64,000 nucleotides of DNA, taken from NCBI RefSeq assembly GCF_002086115.1, contig NZ_MVHJ01000001.1, positions 434,001-498,000 of the forward strand, read 5' to 3'. Source of the stretch: Mycolicibacterium bacteremicum. Lineage in GTDB: Bacteria; Actinomycetota; Actinomycetes; Mycobacteriales; Mycobacteriaceae. A program made the position numbers and the translations under genes. The notes beneath the pieces are model-generated. The model was not told the origin of the DNA. It searched no databases and saw only the letters and a program-made list of their open reading frames with translations. Below, one piece after another: positions 17,772 to 26,723 of the stretch. The first letter of the stretch is position 1, and each line of letters opens with the position of its first letter.

Positions 17772-19472
17772 ATGAACCCCGTTGCCGATTTCGACTACGT
17801 CATCGTGGGCGCAGGCAGTGCGGGCTGCTTGCTTGCCAACCGGCTCAGCGCCAACCCTGCGCACCGCGTGCTGCTGATCGAAGCCGGCGGCAAGGACAAC
17901 TGGTTCTGGATCAAGGTGCCGGTCGGCTATCTGTACACCATTGCCAACCCCCGCACCGACTGGTGCTTCACCACCGAACCCGACCCCGGCCTCGCCGATC
18001 GCAGCATCCTGTACGCACGTGGGCGCGTGATCGGTGGCTGCTCGTCGATCAACGCGATGATCCATATGCGCGGGCAGGCCTCCGATTACGAATTGTGGGC
18101 ACAAGCCACCGGTGACGACCGATGGCTCTGGGGCGGCGCCGACGGTCCAGGCGAAACGCTGTCCATCTTCAAGGATCTGGAAGCCTACTTCGGCGGGGCC
18201 GACGAATGGCACGGGGCGGATGGGGAGATCCGCGTCGAGAAGCCGCGGGTGCGCTGGAAGATCCTGGATGCCTGGCAGTCCGCCGCCGAGCAGGTCGGCA
18301 TCTCCCCCATCGAGGAGTTCAACCGGGGAAGCAACGCCGGCAGCGCGTACTTCCACGTCAACCAACGCCGCGGCCGCCGCTGGTCGATGGCCGACGCGTT
18401 CCTGCACCCCATCGCGCACCGATCCAATCTGACGGTCTACACCCAGACCCAGGCATTGCGGCTGCTGATGGACGACCAGGTGCGCGACGATCACCGGCAG
18501 GGTGCGTGGACGACGGCTGTGCATCGTGCCACCGGCGTCCGGTTGCTCAAGGACGGCCACACCATCGACGTGCGGGCCCGCCGGGAGGTGATCCTGAGCG
18601 CCGGAGCCATCGGATCGCCGCATCTCATGCAGGCCTCCGGGTTGGGCCCGGCCGGCCTGTTGAACCAGCATGGCGTCCCGGTGGCCGTCGATCTGCCCGG
18701 GGTCGGCGAAAACCTGCAAGACCACCTGCAATTGCGCACGGTCTATCGCATCCGCGGCGCCCGTACCGTCAACACCCTGTATCGCAACTGGATCACCCGG
18801 GCCGGGATGGGTCTGCAGTACGCGGCGATGCGGTCGGGCCCCCTGACGATGCCGCCCTCCACGCTCGGCGCCTTCGCCAAGAGTGACCCCACGCTGGCCA
18901 GTCCCGACCTGGAATGGCATGTGCAGCCGTTGTCCTTGGCCAAGTTCGGCGAGCCGCTGCACCGCTTCGGCGCGATCACGCCCTCGGTGTGCAATCTGCG
19001 TCCCACCTCACGCGGTCATGTGCGGTTGGCCGACGCGGACCCGCTGACCTATCCGAAGATCACCTGCAACTACCTTTCCACCGACGCCGATCGCGACGTC
19101 GCGGTCCGGGGACTGCGGATGACGCGCCGGATCATGGCGGCGCCCGCGCTGGCCCGTTACCAGCCCGACGAGTTGCTTCCCGGGCCGCAACTGGTCAGCG
19201 ATGACGACCTTGCCCAGGCGGCCCGGGAACTCGGGACCACCATCTTCCATCCGGTGGGCACCTGCGCGATGGGCGCTTTCGACAGCCAGGGCAGGCCACG
19301 GTCCACATCAACGGTGCTGGACACCGATTGCCGGGTGCACCGCGTCGCGGGTCTGCGGGTGATCGATGCGTCGGCCATGCCCACCATCACCTCCGGGAAC
19401 ACCAATGCGCCGGTGATGCTGATCGCCGAGCGCGCGGCGCGCGCAATCCTGCGCCGACCCGGCACGGAATAA
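17772..19472 (+). CDS. GMC-family FAD oxidoreductase, choline-dehydrogenase-like (566 aa)
   Basis: The FAD-binding signature IVGAGSAGCLLANRL is at the N-terminus, followed by the GMC motif ARGRVIGGCSSINAMI and the second signature GAIGSPHLMQASGLGP. Active-site residues are H493 (IFHPVGTCAMG) and N543 (SGNTNAP). Length matches choline/alcohol dehydrogenases of this family; the true alcohol substrate cannot be read from sequence. GAGGAAG precedes the ATG. The 400-codon frame on the opposite strand is a codon-bias shadow. Confidence 0.9.
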   Translation: MNPVADFDYVIVGAGSAGCLLANRLSANPAHRVLLIEAGGKDNWFWIKVPVGYLYTIANPRTDWCFTTEPDPGLADRSILYARGRVIGGCSSINAMIHMRGQASDYELWAQATGDDRWLWGGADGPGETLSIFKDLEAYFGGADEWHGADGEIRVEKPRVRWKILDAWQSAAEQVGISPIEEFNRGSNAGSAYFHVNQRRGRRWSMADAFLHPIAHRSNLTVYTQTQALRLLMDDQVRDDHRQGAWTTAVHRATGVRLLKDGHTIDVRARREVILSAGAIGSPHLMQASGLGPAGLLNQHGVPVAVDLPGVGENLQDHLQLRTVYRIRGARTVNTLYRNWITRAGMGLQYAAMRSGPLTMPPSTLGAFAKSDPTLASPDLEWHVQPLSLAKFGEPLHRFGAITPSVCNLRPTSRGHVRLADADPLTYPKITCNYLSTDADRDVAVRGLRMTRRIMAAPALARYQPDELLPGPQLVSDDDLAQAARELGTTIFHPVGTCAMGAFDSQGRPRSTSTVLDTDCRVHRVAGLRVIDASAMPTITSGNTNAPVMLIAERAARAILRRPGTE

Positions 19473-19529
19473 ACCCGGACGCGAGGAACTTGGCTCAAAG
19501 GTCGTCACTTTCCCGACTCAGGAGCACCC

Positions 19530-20339
19530 ATGACCCGTCCCGTCCGCGTCGCCGTGCAGATCCAACCCGGTGGAGCACCTGACTACCGCACCTGGCGCGA
19601 TGCCGTTCTGGGCGCCGATGACCTCGGCGTCGATGTGATCTTCGGCTACGACCATTTTCATCGTCCGGCCATGAAGGCCATCGTGGACGGCAAGCCGGTC
19701 ATGTTCGACGAACAACCCGATGTCACCAACTTCGAGGGGTGGACCGCTCTCGCCTCGTGGGGTGAGATCACCTCGCACGCCGAGATCGGACTCCTGGTCA
19801 CCGGCGTCGGATACCGCAACCCGGACCTACTGGCCGATATGGCTCGGACGGTCGACCACATCAGCGGGGGCCGGCTGATTCTCGGTCTCGGTGCAGGATG
19901 GTACGAAAAGGATTACACCACTTACGGTTACGATTTCGGCACCTTCGGTTCACGCTTCGATCTGTTCGACGAGAGCCTGATCCGGATCGAGCACCGACTC
20001 GCCGCGTTGATCCCGCCGCCGGTGCGCAAGTTGCCTATCCTCATCGGCGGTACCGGCCCCAAGCGCTCGCTGCCCGCCGTCGCCAGACACGCCGACATCT
20101 GGCATGCGTTCCAGGAAATCGATGCCTTCCGCCGGTCCAGCGATCGTGTCGATGAACTGGCAGAAACGTTCGGGCGCAACGGCGCCGACATCGAACGCTC
20201 CACACTGTGGCAGAGCCCCGAGAGCGCGGATGCCTACCGTGCGGCCGGCGTCACGCTGTTCCAGACCGAACTCACCGCCGACGACGGATACGACCTGGGC
20301 CCGCTCAAGCAGGTACTGGCCTGGCGGGACAACGGGTGA
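19530..20339 (+). CDS. LLM-class (F420-dependent-type) oxidoreductase (269 aa)
   Basis: A luciferase-like monooxygenase-fold protein: GADDLGVDVIFGYDH near the N-terminus, the LLVTGVGYRNPDLLADMARTVD and LILGLGAGWYEKDY blocks, and PILIGGTGPKR before the final helices. Mycobacterial members of this group mostly use reduced F420; which reaction this one performs is unknown. It starts 57 bp after the GMC gene on the same strand and may share its transcript. Confidence 0.85.
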   Translation: MTRPVRVAVQIQPGGAPDYRTWRDAVLGADDLGVDVIFGYDHFHRPAMKAIVDGKPVMFDEQPDVTNFEGWTALASWGEITSHAEIGLLVTGVGYRNPDLLADMARTVDHISGGRLILGLGAGWYEKDYTTYGYDFGTFGSRFDLFDESLIRIEHRLAALIPPPVRKLPILIGGTGPKRSLPAVARHADIWHAFQEIDAFRRSSDRVDELAETFGRNGADIERSTLWQSPESADAYRAAGVTLFQTELTADDGYDLGPLKQVLAWRDNG

Positions 20340-20349
20340 GCGCGCGGGC

Positions 20350-21318
20350 TCAGCGCACCCCCTGATTTCCGTAGCGCCCACCGGCCACGTTGTCGCTGAG
20401 CGGTTGTAACTGCGCCAGCGCATCGGCATCCAGCGCGACGTCGAGGGAGGCAACGTTCTGGTCCAGCCGTTCGGCGCGACGCGTCCCGGGAATGGGCACC
20501 ACGGACACGCCCAGCCGCGGTGCCTGGGCATACACCCAGGCCAATGCCACCTGGGCCGGTAGGACACCGAGCCCTTCGGCGACGGTGCGGACGGTCTCGG
20601 CGATTGCCTGGTTCTGCTGTCCGGCAGCACCGGTGAACCGCGGATTGCGGACGCGAAAGTCGTTGGCGTCCAAGGTGGCCGTCTGCACCGCTCCGGTGAG
20701 GAATCCCCGGCCCAGCGGGGCGTAGGGCACCAGTCCGATGCCCAACTCGGCCATGGTGGGGGTGACCTCTTCGACATCTCGTGTCCACAGCGAGTATTCG
20801 CTCTGCACGGCAGCGATGGGATGTACGGCGTGGGCTCGGCGTAGCAGGTCGGCGCTGACCTCGCTGAGGCCCAGATAGCGGACCTTGCCGGCGTCCACCA
20901 GTTCGGCCATCGCGCCGACGGTCTCCTCGATCTCGGCGTTTTGCGGCGGCCGGTGCAGATAGAGCAGGTCGATATGGTCGACGCCCAACCGCAACAACGA
21001 AGCATCGCAGGATCGCCGCACGTAGGGCGGATCACCTCGGTGGACGCGGCGGTCGTCGCCACTGCTGCGGTCGATCCCGAACTTGGTGGCGATCTGGACG
21101 GCGTCGCGCCTGCCCGCGATGCCGCGTCCCAGCAGCACCTCGTTGTGGCCGGCGCCGTACTGGTCTGCCGTATCGAACAGGGTGAGTCCGATGTCGATGG
21201 CGTGCCCGATGGTCGCGATGCTGGTGTCCCAGTCGGTGGCGCCGTAGTACTCACTCATCCCCATGCAGCCCAGGCCTTGAGCTGACACGTCGAGGCCGCC
21301 GAGAGTGCTTCTCCTCAT
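20350..21318 (-). CDS. Aldo/keto reductase (322 aa)
   Basis: An AKR of the plant-auxin/YghZ-like branch: [24 protein letters not shown] (Asp and Tyr), IATKFGID (Lys), LLYLHRPP (His), and [16 protein letters not shown] at the cofactor end. The ATG at 21318 has GAAAGGACC upstream. The first gene on the opposite side, at 21493, is divergent, with 174 bp between. It converges on the LLM oxidoreductase with 10 bp between stops. Confidence 0.9.
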   Translation of the reverse strand: MRRSTLGGLDVSAQGLGCMGMSEYYGATDWDTSIATIGHAIDIGLTLFDTADQYGAGHNEVLLGRGIAGRRDAVQIATKFGIDRSSGDDRRVHRGDPPYVRRSCDASLLRLGVDHIDLLYLHRPPQNAEIEETVGAMAELVDAGKVRYLGLSEVSADLLRRAHAVHPIAAVQSEYSLWTRDVEEVTPTMAELGIGLVPYAPLGRGFLTGAVQTATLDANDFRVRNPRFTGAAGQQNQAIAETVRTVAEGLGVLPAQVALAWVYAQAPRLGVSVVPIPGTRRAERLDQNVASLDVALDADALAQLQPLSDNVAGGRYGNQGVR

Positions 21319-21492
21319 ATTCGGTCCTTTCGCGGTGGACTCCCCTGCCACTTCGATGGTCAAGTGATTGCGACCTGCGCACAATGGGTGCAATACACCC
21401 AGGAACGAGTCCGACTGTCGGCCTAGGTTTGCCGTATCGGCCCGTCGTTCATGCAATGGCCGGGCTCACCTTCCAACCAGAGGACACGACTT

Positions 21493-21864
21493 GTGATTGC
21501 TCTCAACACCGCTGAACTCGACCGATACCTGGCCGAAGACCCTGACGGGCCGGTGGTCATGCTGAATCTGCTGCGCTTCCGGCCCGCCGGCGGGCGCGAG
21601 AAGTACCTCGAGTACATCGACCAGTTCTCCTCGACCGGCGTGCAGGCGCGTTACGAGGTCGAGGTGCTGTACGTCGGGGCCGGTGGCATCGCGCTGGCTG
21701 CGGAGCCGGGGCAGGACTGGGACATGGTGGCACTTGTTCGTTACCCATCCCGTAAGGCCTTCGTGGACATGATCCAGGACCCGGATTACCAACGCTTCGA
21801 ACACCTTCGCGCCGAGAGTCTTGTCGAAGCCGTGCTGCAGGCCACCACGCCGGCTTCGGCCTGA
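21493..21864 (+). CDS. DUF1330-type small ferredoxin-like-fold protein (123 aa)
   Basis: The chain VIALNTAELDRYLAEDPDGP then VVMLNLLRFRP and LVRYPSRKAFVDMIQDPDY matches the DUF1330/ABM-like dimeric alpha-beta barrel pattern. The start is a GTG, chosen because AGAGGA lies about 9 nt upstream and the family begins at this point. Function of the family is not settled. The following hydrolase gene starts 70 bp later on the same strand. Confidence 0.7.
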   Translation: MIALNTAELDRYLAEDPDGPVVMLNLLRFRPAGGREKYLEYIDQFSSTGVQARYEVEVLYVGAGGIALAAEPGQDWDMVALVRYPSRKAFVDMIQDPDYQRFEHLRAESLVEAVLQATTPASA

Positions 21865-21934
21865 CAGCCGCAACGCCGGCGAGTCAGCGCATAACCTGAT
21901 GCCGACCACGGTGTCGGGTGTGAGGGAGAAGGAC

Positions 21935-22819
21935 ATGGGTCTGGCCGACGGCGGATTCAGGAATCCCGGCAGACGGCAACGCTACGACGTCGTGTACGAC
22001 GAGGCGCGGGCGCTGAGCCCCCTGCCCGATGCCGAACTCGATGTTCCGACCGACTTCGGTGATGTCCGGGTCTACCGGCACGGACCGGCAGGAGGCACGT
22101 CCGTGGTGCTGATCCACGGATTCTTCCTGACCTCGGCGATGTGGTGGGAGCAGGTGGCCGGCCTGGCCGATGAGTTCACCGTCTACACACTGGACATGCT
22201 CGGCCAACCAGGGAGAAGCAGTCAATCCGCAGCTCTGCGAACGCCCGGCGATTGCACGTCCGTCATCGATGCCGTGCTGCAGCGCCTCAATCTCGATGAT
22301 GCACATCTGGTCGGACATTCCTATGGCGGTTGGCTTGCCACCCATACTGCGGCCTTGGCTCCCGATCGCGTGCGAACCCTCACCCTCATCGATCCTGCAC
22401 ATACGGTGGTGCGTCTCGATCGGCGTTTCTGGCGGGGCCTCGCAGTGCTGCTCACCAGACCTCGATCCACCGGTGCTGCGCGTGCCGCGTCATGGATCAC
22501 CGGGCAGCCGGAATCCGGCAGCGCCATCGCTACGCTGACTCGGCTCTTCCTGGCCGGCTTCGACGCATTCTCGCGCCCTCGGACGGCTCCGATTCGCCTT
22601 GCTTCCGACGATCTGCTTCGGTCGGTGCGGCGACCGGTTCAGGTTCTTCTGGCCGGCAACACCATTCACGACTCCACGATGGGCGTCAGCCGTGTCGGCT
22701 CGGTGGTACCGGAATGGCAACATCGATTGTGGCCGTCCGCGTCACATTTCCTGCCGGCGGAATTCCCGGACGATGTGAACCAGTGCATCCGGGATTTTGC
22801 CGACCAGCACTCCCGATAG
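21935..22819 (+). CDS. Alpha/beta hydrolase (294 aa)
   Basis: The oxyanion segment VVLIHGFFLTSAMWWEQV, nucleophile elbow GHSYGGWLATH (serine), and terminal WPSASHFLPAEFPDDV (histidine) give a normal Ser-Asp-His hydrolase. No cap feature points to a substrate. ATG at 21935 has GGGAGAAGGAC in front. It follows the DUF1330 gene and converges on the HNH gene with 20 bp between stops. Confidence 0.82.
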   Translation: MGLADGGFRNPGRRQRYDVVYDEARALSPLPDAELDVPTDFGDVRVYRHGPAGGTSVVLIHGFFLTSAMWWEQVAGLADEFTVYTLDMLGQPGRSSQSAALRTPGDCTSVIDAVLQRLNLDDAHLVGHSYGGWLATHTAALAPDRVRTLTLIDPAHTVVRLDRRFWRGLAVLLTRPRSTGAARAASWITGQPESGSAIATLTRLFLAGFDAFSRPRTAPIRLASDDLLRSVRRPVQVLLAGNTIHDSTMGVSRVGSVVPEWQHRLWPSASHFLPAEFPDDVNQCIRDFADQHSR

Positions 22820-22839
22820 AGGCTTACGGCATCGAGCCA

Positions 22840-24153
22840 TCACGCTGCCGGCGGGGCCTTGGGTTCGAAGGGTGTGTACCACCACCAGTGGGCTTTCTCC
22901 CCCGACGGTCCGCGGCATGGTGCGACATGCGGTGGCGGTCCGGTCGGTGGGCGTGCCAGCGACGCCGAGGTCAGGGTGCGGCCCTGAGAGTCGGTGACGG
23001 TCAGCGCCTCGGCGGGCCCGGTCAGGGTGATCTCACCCTTGTGATGCAGGCGGTGATGAAACGGGCACAGCAACACCAGATTCCACAACTCGGTGGGCCC
23101 GCCATGCTCCCAATGCACCAGATGATGGGCATGCAATCCGCGGGTCGCCCCGCAGCCGGGCACCACACAGGTCGGGTCGCGGTGCTCCAACGCCCGCCGT
23201 AGCCGCCGGCTGATGGTGCGGGTGGCACGCCCGGACCCCATCGGCACACCGTGGCGTTGCAGCCACACCTCACACGTGGCATCGCACAGCAGGAACTGAC
23301 GATCAGCATCGCTGAGCACCGGGCCCAGGTGCAGGGCCGCCGAGGCCTTCTCGATGTCGTAATGCACCACCACCGTGGTGTGCGCCCCGTGCGGCCGCGC
23401 AGCCGCCTCGGCGTCCCAGCCGGCCTCGATGACACTCATGAACGCATCCACATTGTCGGGGAACGGCGGCGCCGGATCGGTGGGCACACTGACCTGATCC
23501 TCGATACGCACCTGCGGCACGGTCGCGGCGTCACGGTCGGCTTGGGCGTCGCGATCGCGCCGCCACTGGGCGATCAACCCCTCCTTGCGCCCGTCGAGGG
23601 CGGCATCGAACTTGGCGGCCTCCAACTTCGGCAACCGGATCCGGTAGCTGGTGTACCCGTCCTGCTCGATCCGACTGAATGACCGCTTGGGTTCCGGTGC
23701 GGGTTCGGGATCGGGGCGGGGTTCCTGCTTGACCGCGGTGCGCAACTGGGTGACCGTGGCGGTGGTGGCCAGCTCGGCGTAATGGTCATCGGAGCCGTCG
23801 GCGGCATGTTCGGCGATCACCCCGAACTGATCGACCGACAACTGCCCCGCACGCAGACTGTCCGCCAGGCGGGGGAACACCTCGATGCGTTGGGCGATCG
23901 CCACCATCACCTGAGCATTGCGTGGTGACATACCGAACCGCCAGGCCACCAACTCCGGCGACGAACGGCATCCGGTGTCACCCCACAGCGACGGGCCTTC
24001 GCCGCCGTCGATCTCGGCGACAATGTCCACCAGCCGCCCGTCGAGGGCGTTGCGCTGACCGATCACCTCGGCCGCCTCGGCGTACAACCCCAGCAGCCGG
24101 TCCGACACCGCATCCGCCGCGTCAGCGGCGAAAACATCTGTGGGAGGCGGCAT
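22840..24153 (-). CDS. DUF222/13E12-type HNH endonuclease-like protein (437 aa)
   Basis: The N-terminal two thirds is the DUF222 region typical of the mycobacterial 13E12 repeat family; the C-terminus has a full HNH motif (CVVPGCGATRGLHAHHLVHW, then ELWNLVLLCPFHHRLHH) with zinc cysteines and catalytic histidines present. These genes are multicopy in mycobacteria and possibly mobile, but no flanking repeats were seen here. TAGAAT stands 6 nt before the ATG, so the mRNA is probably leaderless. Confidence 0.88.
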   Translation of the reverse strand: MPPPTDVFAADAADAVSDRLLGLYAEAAEVIGQRNALDGRLVDIVAEIDGGEGPSLWGDTGCRSSPELVAWRFGMSPRNAQVMVAIAQRIEVFPRLADSLRAGQLSVDQFGVIAEHAADGSDDHYAELATTATVTQLRTAVKQEPRPDPEPAPEPKRSFSRIEQDGYTSYRIRLPKLEAAKFDAALDGRKEGLIAQWRRDRDAQADRDAATVPQVRIEDQVSVPTDPAPPFPDNVDAFMSVIEAGWDAEAAARPHGAHTTVVVHYDIEKASAALHLGPVLSDADRQFLLCDATCEVWLQRHGVPMGSGRATRTISRRLRRALEHRDPTCVVPGCGATRGLHAHHLVHWEHGGPTELWNLVLLCPFHHRLHHKGEITLTGPAEALTVTDSQGRTLTSASLARPPTGPPPHVAPCRGPSGEKAHWWWYTPFEPKAPPAA

Positions 24154-24159
24154 ACCACG

Positions 24160-24165
24160 ATTCTA
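24160..24165 (-). promoter_or_regulatory. -10 box TAGAAT of the HNH gene
   Basis: On the minus strand TAGAAT is followed by 6 nt and then the ATG at 24153, placing transcription start at or one base from the start codon. Confidence 0.6.
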
Positions 24166-24294
24166 GAGAGGGGGTCCGACAAGTAACGACGGTCGCCGGC
24201 ACCGCAGAACCACGGCGATGCACGACTCCGGCAGTGGCGTCCCGGCCGCATCGGGCCACAACGGCGGAAGCCCTTGGTAGGTCCACGCGGCGCC

Positions 24295-24320
24295 GGCCGG
24301 GACGCCCCGCCGGCCTTTTT
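24295..24320 (+). terminator. Hairpin plus T5 upstream of thiD
   Basis: GGCCGG (24295-24300) pairs with CCGGCC (24310-24315), followed at once by TTTTT, the shape of an intrinsic terminator. It is 47 bp before the thiD start. No TPP-riboswitch core was recognised around it. It could end upstream transcription or act as a leader attenuator; if thiD is leaderless (AACAAT 6 nt before its ATG), the hairpin lies outside its mRNA. Confidence 0.4.
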
Positions 24321-24366
24321 GCCGGGTCGGCGGACCGCGCACGGCCCGTCACGGAACAATCGATAC

Positions 24367-25212
24367 ATGGCCGATACCGACGCCCTGCCGCTGAGCACTC
24401 CCGGGCACACTCCACACCGGGTGATGACCATTGCCGGTTCCGATTCCGGCGGCAGCGCCGGACTGCAGGCGGATATGCGCACGTTCGCCATGCTGGGCGT
24501 GCACGGATCCGCCGCGCTGACGGCCGTCACGGTACAGAACTCGCTGGGCGTCAAGGCCTTTCATGAGATCCCGGTCGACGTGATTGCCGGGCAGATCAGC
24601 GCCGTGGTCTCCGATATCGGCGTCGAGGCGGCGAAGACCGGCATGCTGGCGTCCACCGAGATCATCCAGACCATCGTGGCCACCTGGCGCGCGGAGGGCC
24701 TCGACGGCACCGTCCCGTTGGTGGTCGACCCGGTGTGTGCGTCCAATGCCGGCGAGCCTCTCCTGCATCCGAGCGCACTGGTGGCCATGCGCGAGGAACT
24801 CATCCCGATGGCGACCCTGGTGACGCCGAACCTCGACGAGGTGCGCCTACTGGTGGGCATCGATGTGGTCGACGACGCGTCGCAGCGGGACGCGGCCAGG
24901 GCCCTGCACGCGCTGGGCCCGAAGTGGGCGCTGATCAAGGGCGGCCACCTGCGGACCTCGCGGATCAGCTCCGACCTGCTGTTCGACGGGTCGGAGTTCC
25001 ACCAGTTCGCCGCGGTCCGGGTGAACACCCGTCACGATCACGGCGCCGGGGACACCCTGGCTGCGGCGATCACCGCTGCCCTGGCGCATGGCCGCGCCGT
25101 TCCCGACGCCGTCGGATTCGCGAAGCTCTGGATCACCGAGTGCATCCGCGCGGCGTACCCGCTGGGCCACGGGCTGGGCACCGTGAACGGGCTCGCGAGA
25201 CTGCTGCACTGA
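24367..25212 (+). CDS. thiD: Hydroxymethylpyrimidine/phosphomethylpyrimidine kinase
   Basis: ThiD phosphorylates HMP to HMP-P and then HMP-PP for thiamine synthesis in the cytoplasm. The chain follows mycobacterial ThiD closely: AGSDSGGSAGLQADMRT at 23-39, QNSLGVKAFHEIP, DPVCASNAGEPLL, TPNLDEVRLLVGI, and the ribokinase-type anion hole/catalytic GAGD at 226-229. Length (281 aa) is normal. Unlike the M. tuberculosis arrangement known to me, no thiC is adjacent within the window; the neighbours are an HNH gene and a lipoprotein gene. Confidence 0.93.
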   Translation: MADTDALPLSTPGHTPHRVMTIAGSDSGGSAGLQADMRTFAMLGVHGSAALTAVTVQNSLGVKAFHEIPVDVIAGQISAVVSDIGVEAAKTGMLASTEIIQTIVATWRAEGLDGTVPLVVDPVCASNAGEPLLHPSALVAMREELIPMATLVTPNLDEVRLLVGIDVVDDASQRDAARALHALGPKWALIKGGHLRTSRISSDLLFDGSEFHQFAAVRVNTRHDHGAGDTLAAAITAALAHGRAVPDAVGFAKLWITECIRAAYPLGHGLGTVNGLARLLH

Positions 25213-25265
25213 GGGCGGCGCGCTTAGGTCCCGCACAAACCGGGTACTTCTGCGAGGCCATTCTC

Positions 25266-25294
25266 GCTGGGCTGGACCTATCGTCCGGCCCAGC
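25266..25294. terminator. Hairpin after thiD
   Basis: GCTGGGCTGGAC (25266-25277) pairs with GTCCGGCCCAGC (25283-25294) around a 5-nt loop; the single non-Watson-Crick position is a T/G wobble. It stands 53 bp after thiD and 27 bp before the next start. No T run follows, as is usual for mycobacterial terminators. Confidence 0.45.
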
Positions 25295-25321
25295 CTCGTA
25301 CTAGCAGAATCGAGCCGCCAG

Positions 25322-25753
25322 ATGACCGTCCTTCGAATCGCCCGTACTCTGCCACTCGCGGCCGCCGTGACGGGCGCTGTCCTGTTCGGCGGGCTCACCG
25401 CCTGCAGCTCCGATAGCGAGTCGCCGGACAGCACCACCACGACGACGACCGAGACCACCGAATCCACCATGACCACGACGCCGTCCACCGGCGCGGCGAC
25501 CACCACCCTGGCGCCCTCCTCTCCCCTGCCGCCCGCCGTGGGCGGCGCGGACGCCGGTCCGGGTGGCGCGACCGCCAGCGTGCCGGGCGCCAGCGCCGGT
25601 GCGGGTCCCGGCGGCGCAGGTGCGGGCGTCCCCGGTGCGGGCGCCGAAGCCGGCCCGGGTGGTGCCACCGCGGGAGTCCCGGGGGCGGGCGCCGGTGCCG
25701 GTCCTGACGGTGCCGGTGCGTGCGTCGGCTCCGTCTGCGTCGGTACGCCGTAG
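25322..25753 (+). CDS. Putative lipoprotein with Gly/Pro/Ala repeats (143 aa)
   Basis: A signal peptide ends in a lipobox GGLTAC with the acyl cysteine at C28, followed by a Ser/Thr linker (SDSTTTTTTETTES type) and then 3.5 copies of a 16-residue unit built on AGPGGA.A.VPGA. The chain ends with two cysteines (C134, C139). It would be anchored on the outer face of the membrane, with a disordered repeat arm. Function unknown; the repeat DNA is described separately. Confidence 0.65.
   Translation: MTVLRIARTLPLAAAVTGAVLFGGLTACSSDSESPDSTTTTTTETTESTMTTTPSTGAATTTLAPSSPLPPAVGGADAGPGGATASVPGASAGAGPGGAGAGVPGAGAEAGPGGATAGVPGAGAGAGPDGAGACVGSVCVGTP
25547..25714 (+). repeat. 48-bp tandem repeat inside the lipoprotein gene
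   Basis: Units at 25547-25594, 25595-25642 and 25643-25690, plus a partial fourth, encode 16-residue repeats at protein residues 76-91, 92-107, 108-123 and 124 onward. The copies are imperfect at base level. Frame is preserved because 48 is a multiple of three, so copy number could vary between strains without breaking the gene. Confidence 0.65.
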
Positions 25754-25833
25754 TTCAGGTTCCGGAACGTGGCGGCGGCGAGATACCGCTGCCGCCACGT
25801 TTCGAACATATTTGCGATGGGCACTCACTACGC

Positions 25834-26043
25834 ATGAGCGAAAACACCACACCAGCGCCGCGAGAGAATGCCGAGAAGGACCCGTCGGATTGGGTGACGG
25901 GAGATGAACCCATGACCGGCGCCCAGCGCAGCTATCTGAACACCTTGGCCCAAGAGGCCGACACCGAAGTCCCCGAGGATGCCACCAAGGCGCAGGCCTC
26001 GGAGATGATCGACGATCTCCAGCAGCAGACCGGTCGCGGCTGA
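25834..26043 (+). CDS. DUF3072-type small protein (69 aa)
   Basis: The signature DEPMTGAQRSYLNTLAQEA followed by a KAQASEMIDDLQ helix matches the DUF3072 family of short actinobacterial proteins of unknown function. There is no signal peptide, and the first 20 residues are polar and Pro/Glu-rich. ATG at 25834; the long frame upstream is not conserved-looking. It ends 21 bp before a strong hairpin shared with the convergent SRPBCC gene. Confidence 0.8.
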   Translation: MSENTTPAPRENAEKDPSDWVTGDEPMTGAQRSYLNTLAQEADTEVPEDATKAQASEMIDDLQQQTGRG

Positions 26044-26063
26044 ACCTTCCAGCCCACGCCGAA

Positions 26064-26097
26064 GTGCGCCCGGTCCGTCGACATGGACCGGGCGCAC
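26064..26097. terminator. Bidirectional hairpin terminator
   Basis: GTGCGCCCGGTCC (26064-26076) and GGACCGGGCGCAC (26085-26097) form a perfect 13-bp stem with an 8-nt loop, exactly between two convergent genes. Confidence 0.75.
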
Positions 26098-26112
26098 CAT
26101 CAGCTCAGCGGA

Positions 26113-26580
26113 TCAGGACGAGGCAACCTCCGTGGCCAACCGGGACAGCGTGTCGTTCAGCTGGTCCTCGGTCACCAACGGGAATTTGACCTTCTCCAGA
26201 AGCTTCTTGTCGGTCACCTTCGACCAGTCGTAGGTGTGCCGAACCAGGGTTTCACCGGGGCCCTGAGACTCCAGCTCCCACAACCACTCCCATCCCGGAG
26301 GCTCGGTGCCCGCCGGTGCGGTCTTCCATGCCAGTAACTTGTCCTTCGCGTAACCCGAGACGTGGTTGTCGGTCTGGTACTCACCGCCCATGTGATCGCC
26401 CTGCATGTTCATCGTGAACACCTCGCCCACCTTCTGGATACGGTCGGCGTGGTCGACGCTGCGCACAAATCCGGATCCGTCCAGGGCCGGATGCCGCTCG
26501 GGATTGGACAGGACGTCGAAGATCTCGTTCACCGGCGCGGCGATGGTCCGTTCAACAGTGACTTTCTCGTTGTCGCTCAT
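26113..26580 (-). CDS. SRPBCC-family protein (155 aa)
   Basis: A START/Bet-v1-like fold is indicated by VTVERTIAAPVNEIFDVLSN at the N-terminus and the final amphipathic helix (DQLNDTLSRLATEVASS). The middle has many aromatic residues (GWEWLWELES) that line the ligand cavity in this family. Such proteins bind hydrophobic ligands or act as cyclases; this one cannot be assigned. Start at MSDNEKV (26580). Confidence 0.8.
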   Translation of the reverse strand: MSDNEKVTVERTIAAPVNEIFDVLSNPERHPALDGSGFVRSVDHADRIQKVGEVFTMNMQGDHMGGEYQTDNHVSGYAKDKLLAWKTAPAGTEPPGWEWLWELESQGPGETLVRHTYDWSKVTDKKLLEKVKFPLVTEDQLNDTLSRLATEVASS

Positions 26581-26723
26581 AGGGTCACACTGCCCACTCT
26601 CCCGCATTCGGAAACGCTCCGCCGCCGTGTGCCCGGCCGAGGATTGACTCGGTAGCCGAACGGTTATCCACACTGTGCACTGGGTCACACCCATCGGATC
26701 CAGGCCCCGATCGAAGGGCGACC

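Noticed and set aside
17760..18962. 400-codon minus-strand frame opposite the GMC oxidoreductase
   Set aside because: The + strand frame has both GMC signatures; the minus frame is a shadow.
22840..24153. Homing endonuclease or intein insertion
   Set aside because: The DUF222-HNH protein stands as its own gene with its own promoter; no interrupted host gene or flanking direct repeats were seen.
24154..24366. TPP riboswitch before thiD
   Set aside because: No recognisable thi-box core was found; only a simple hairpin with a T run is present.
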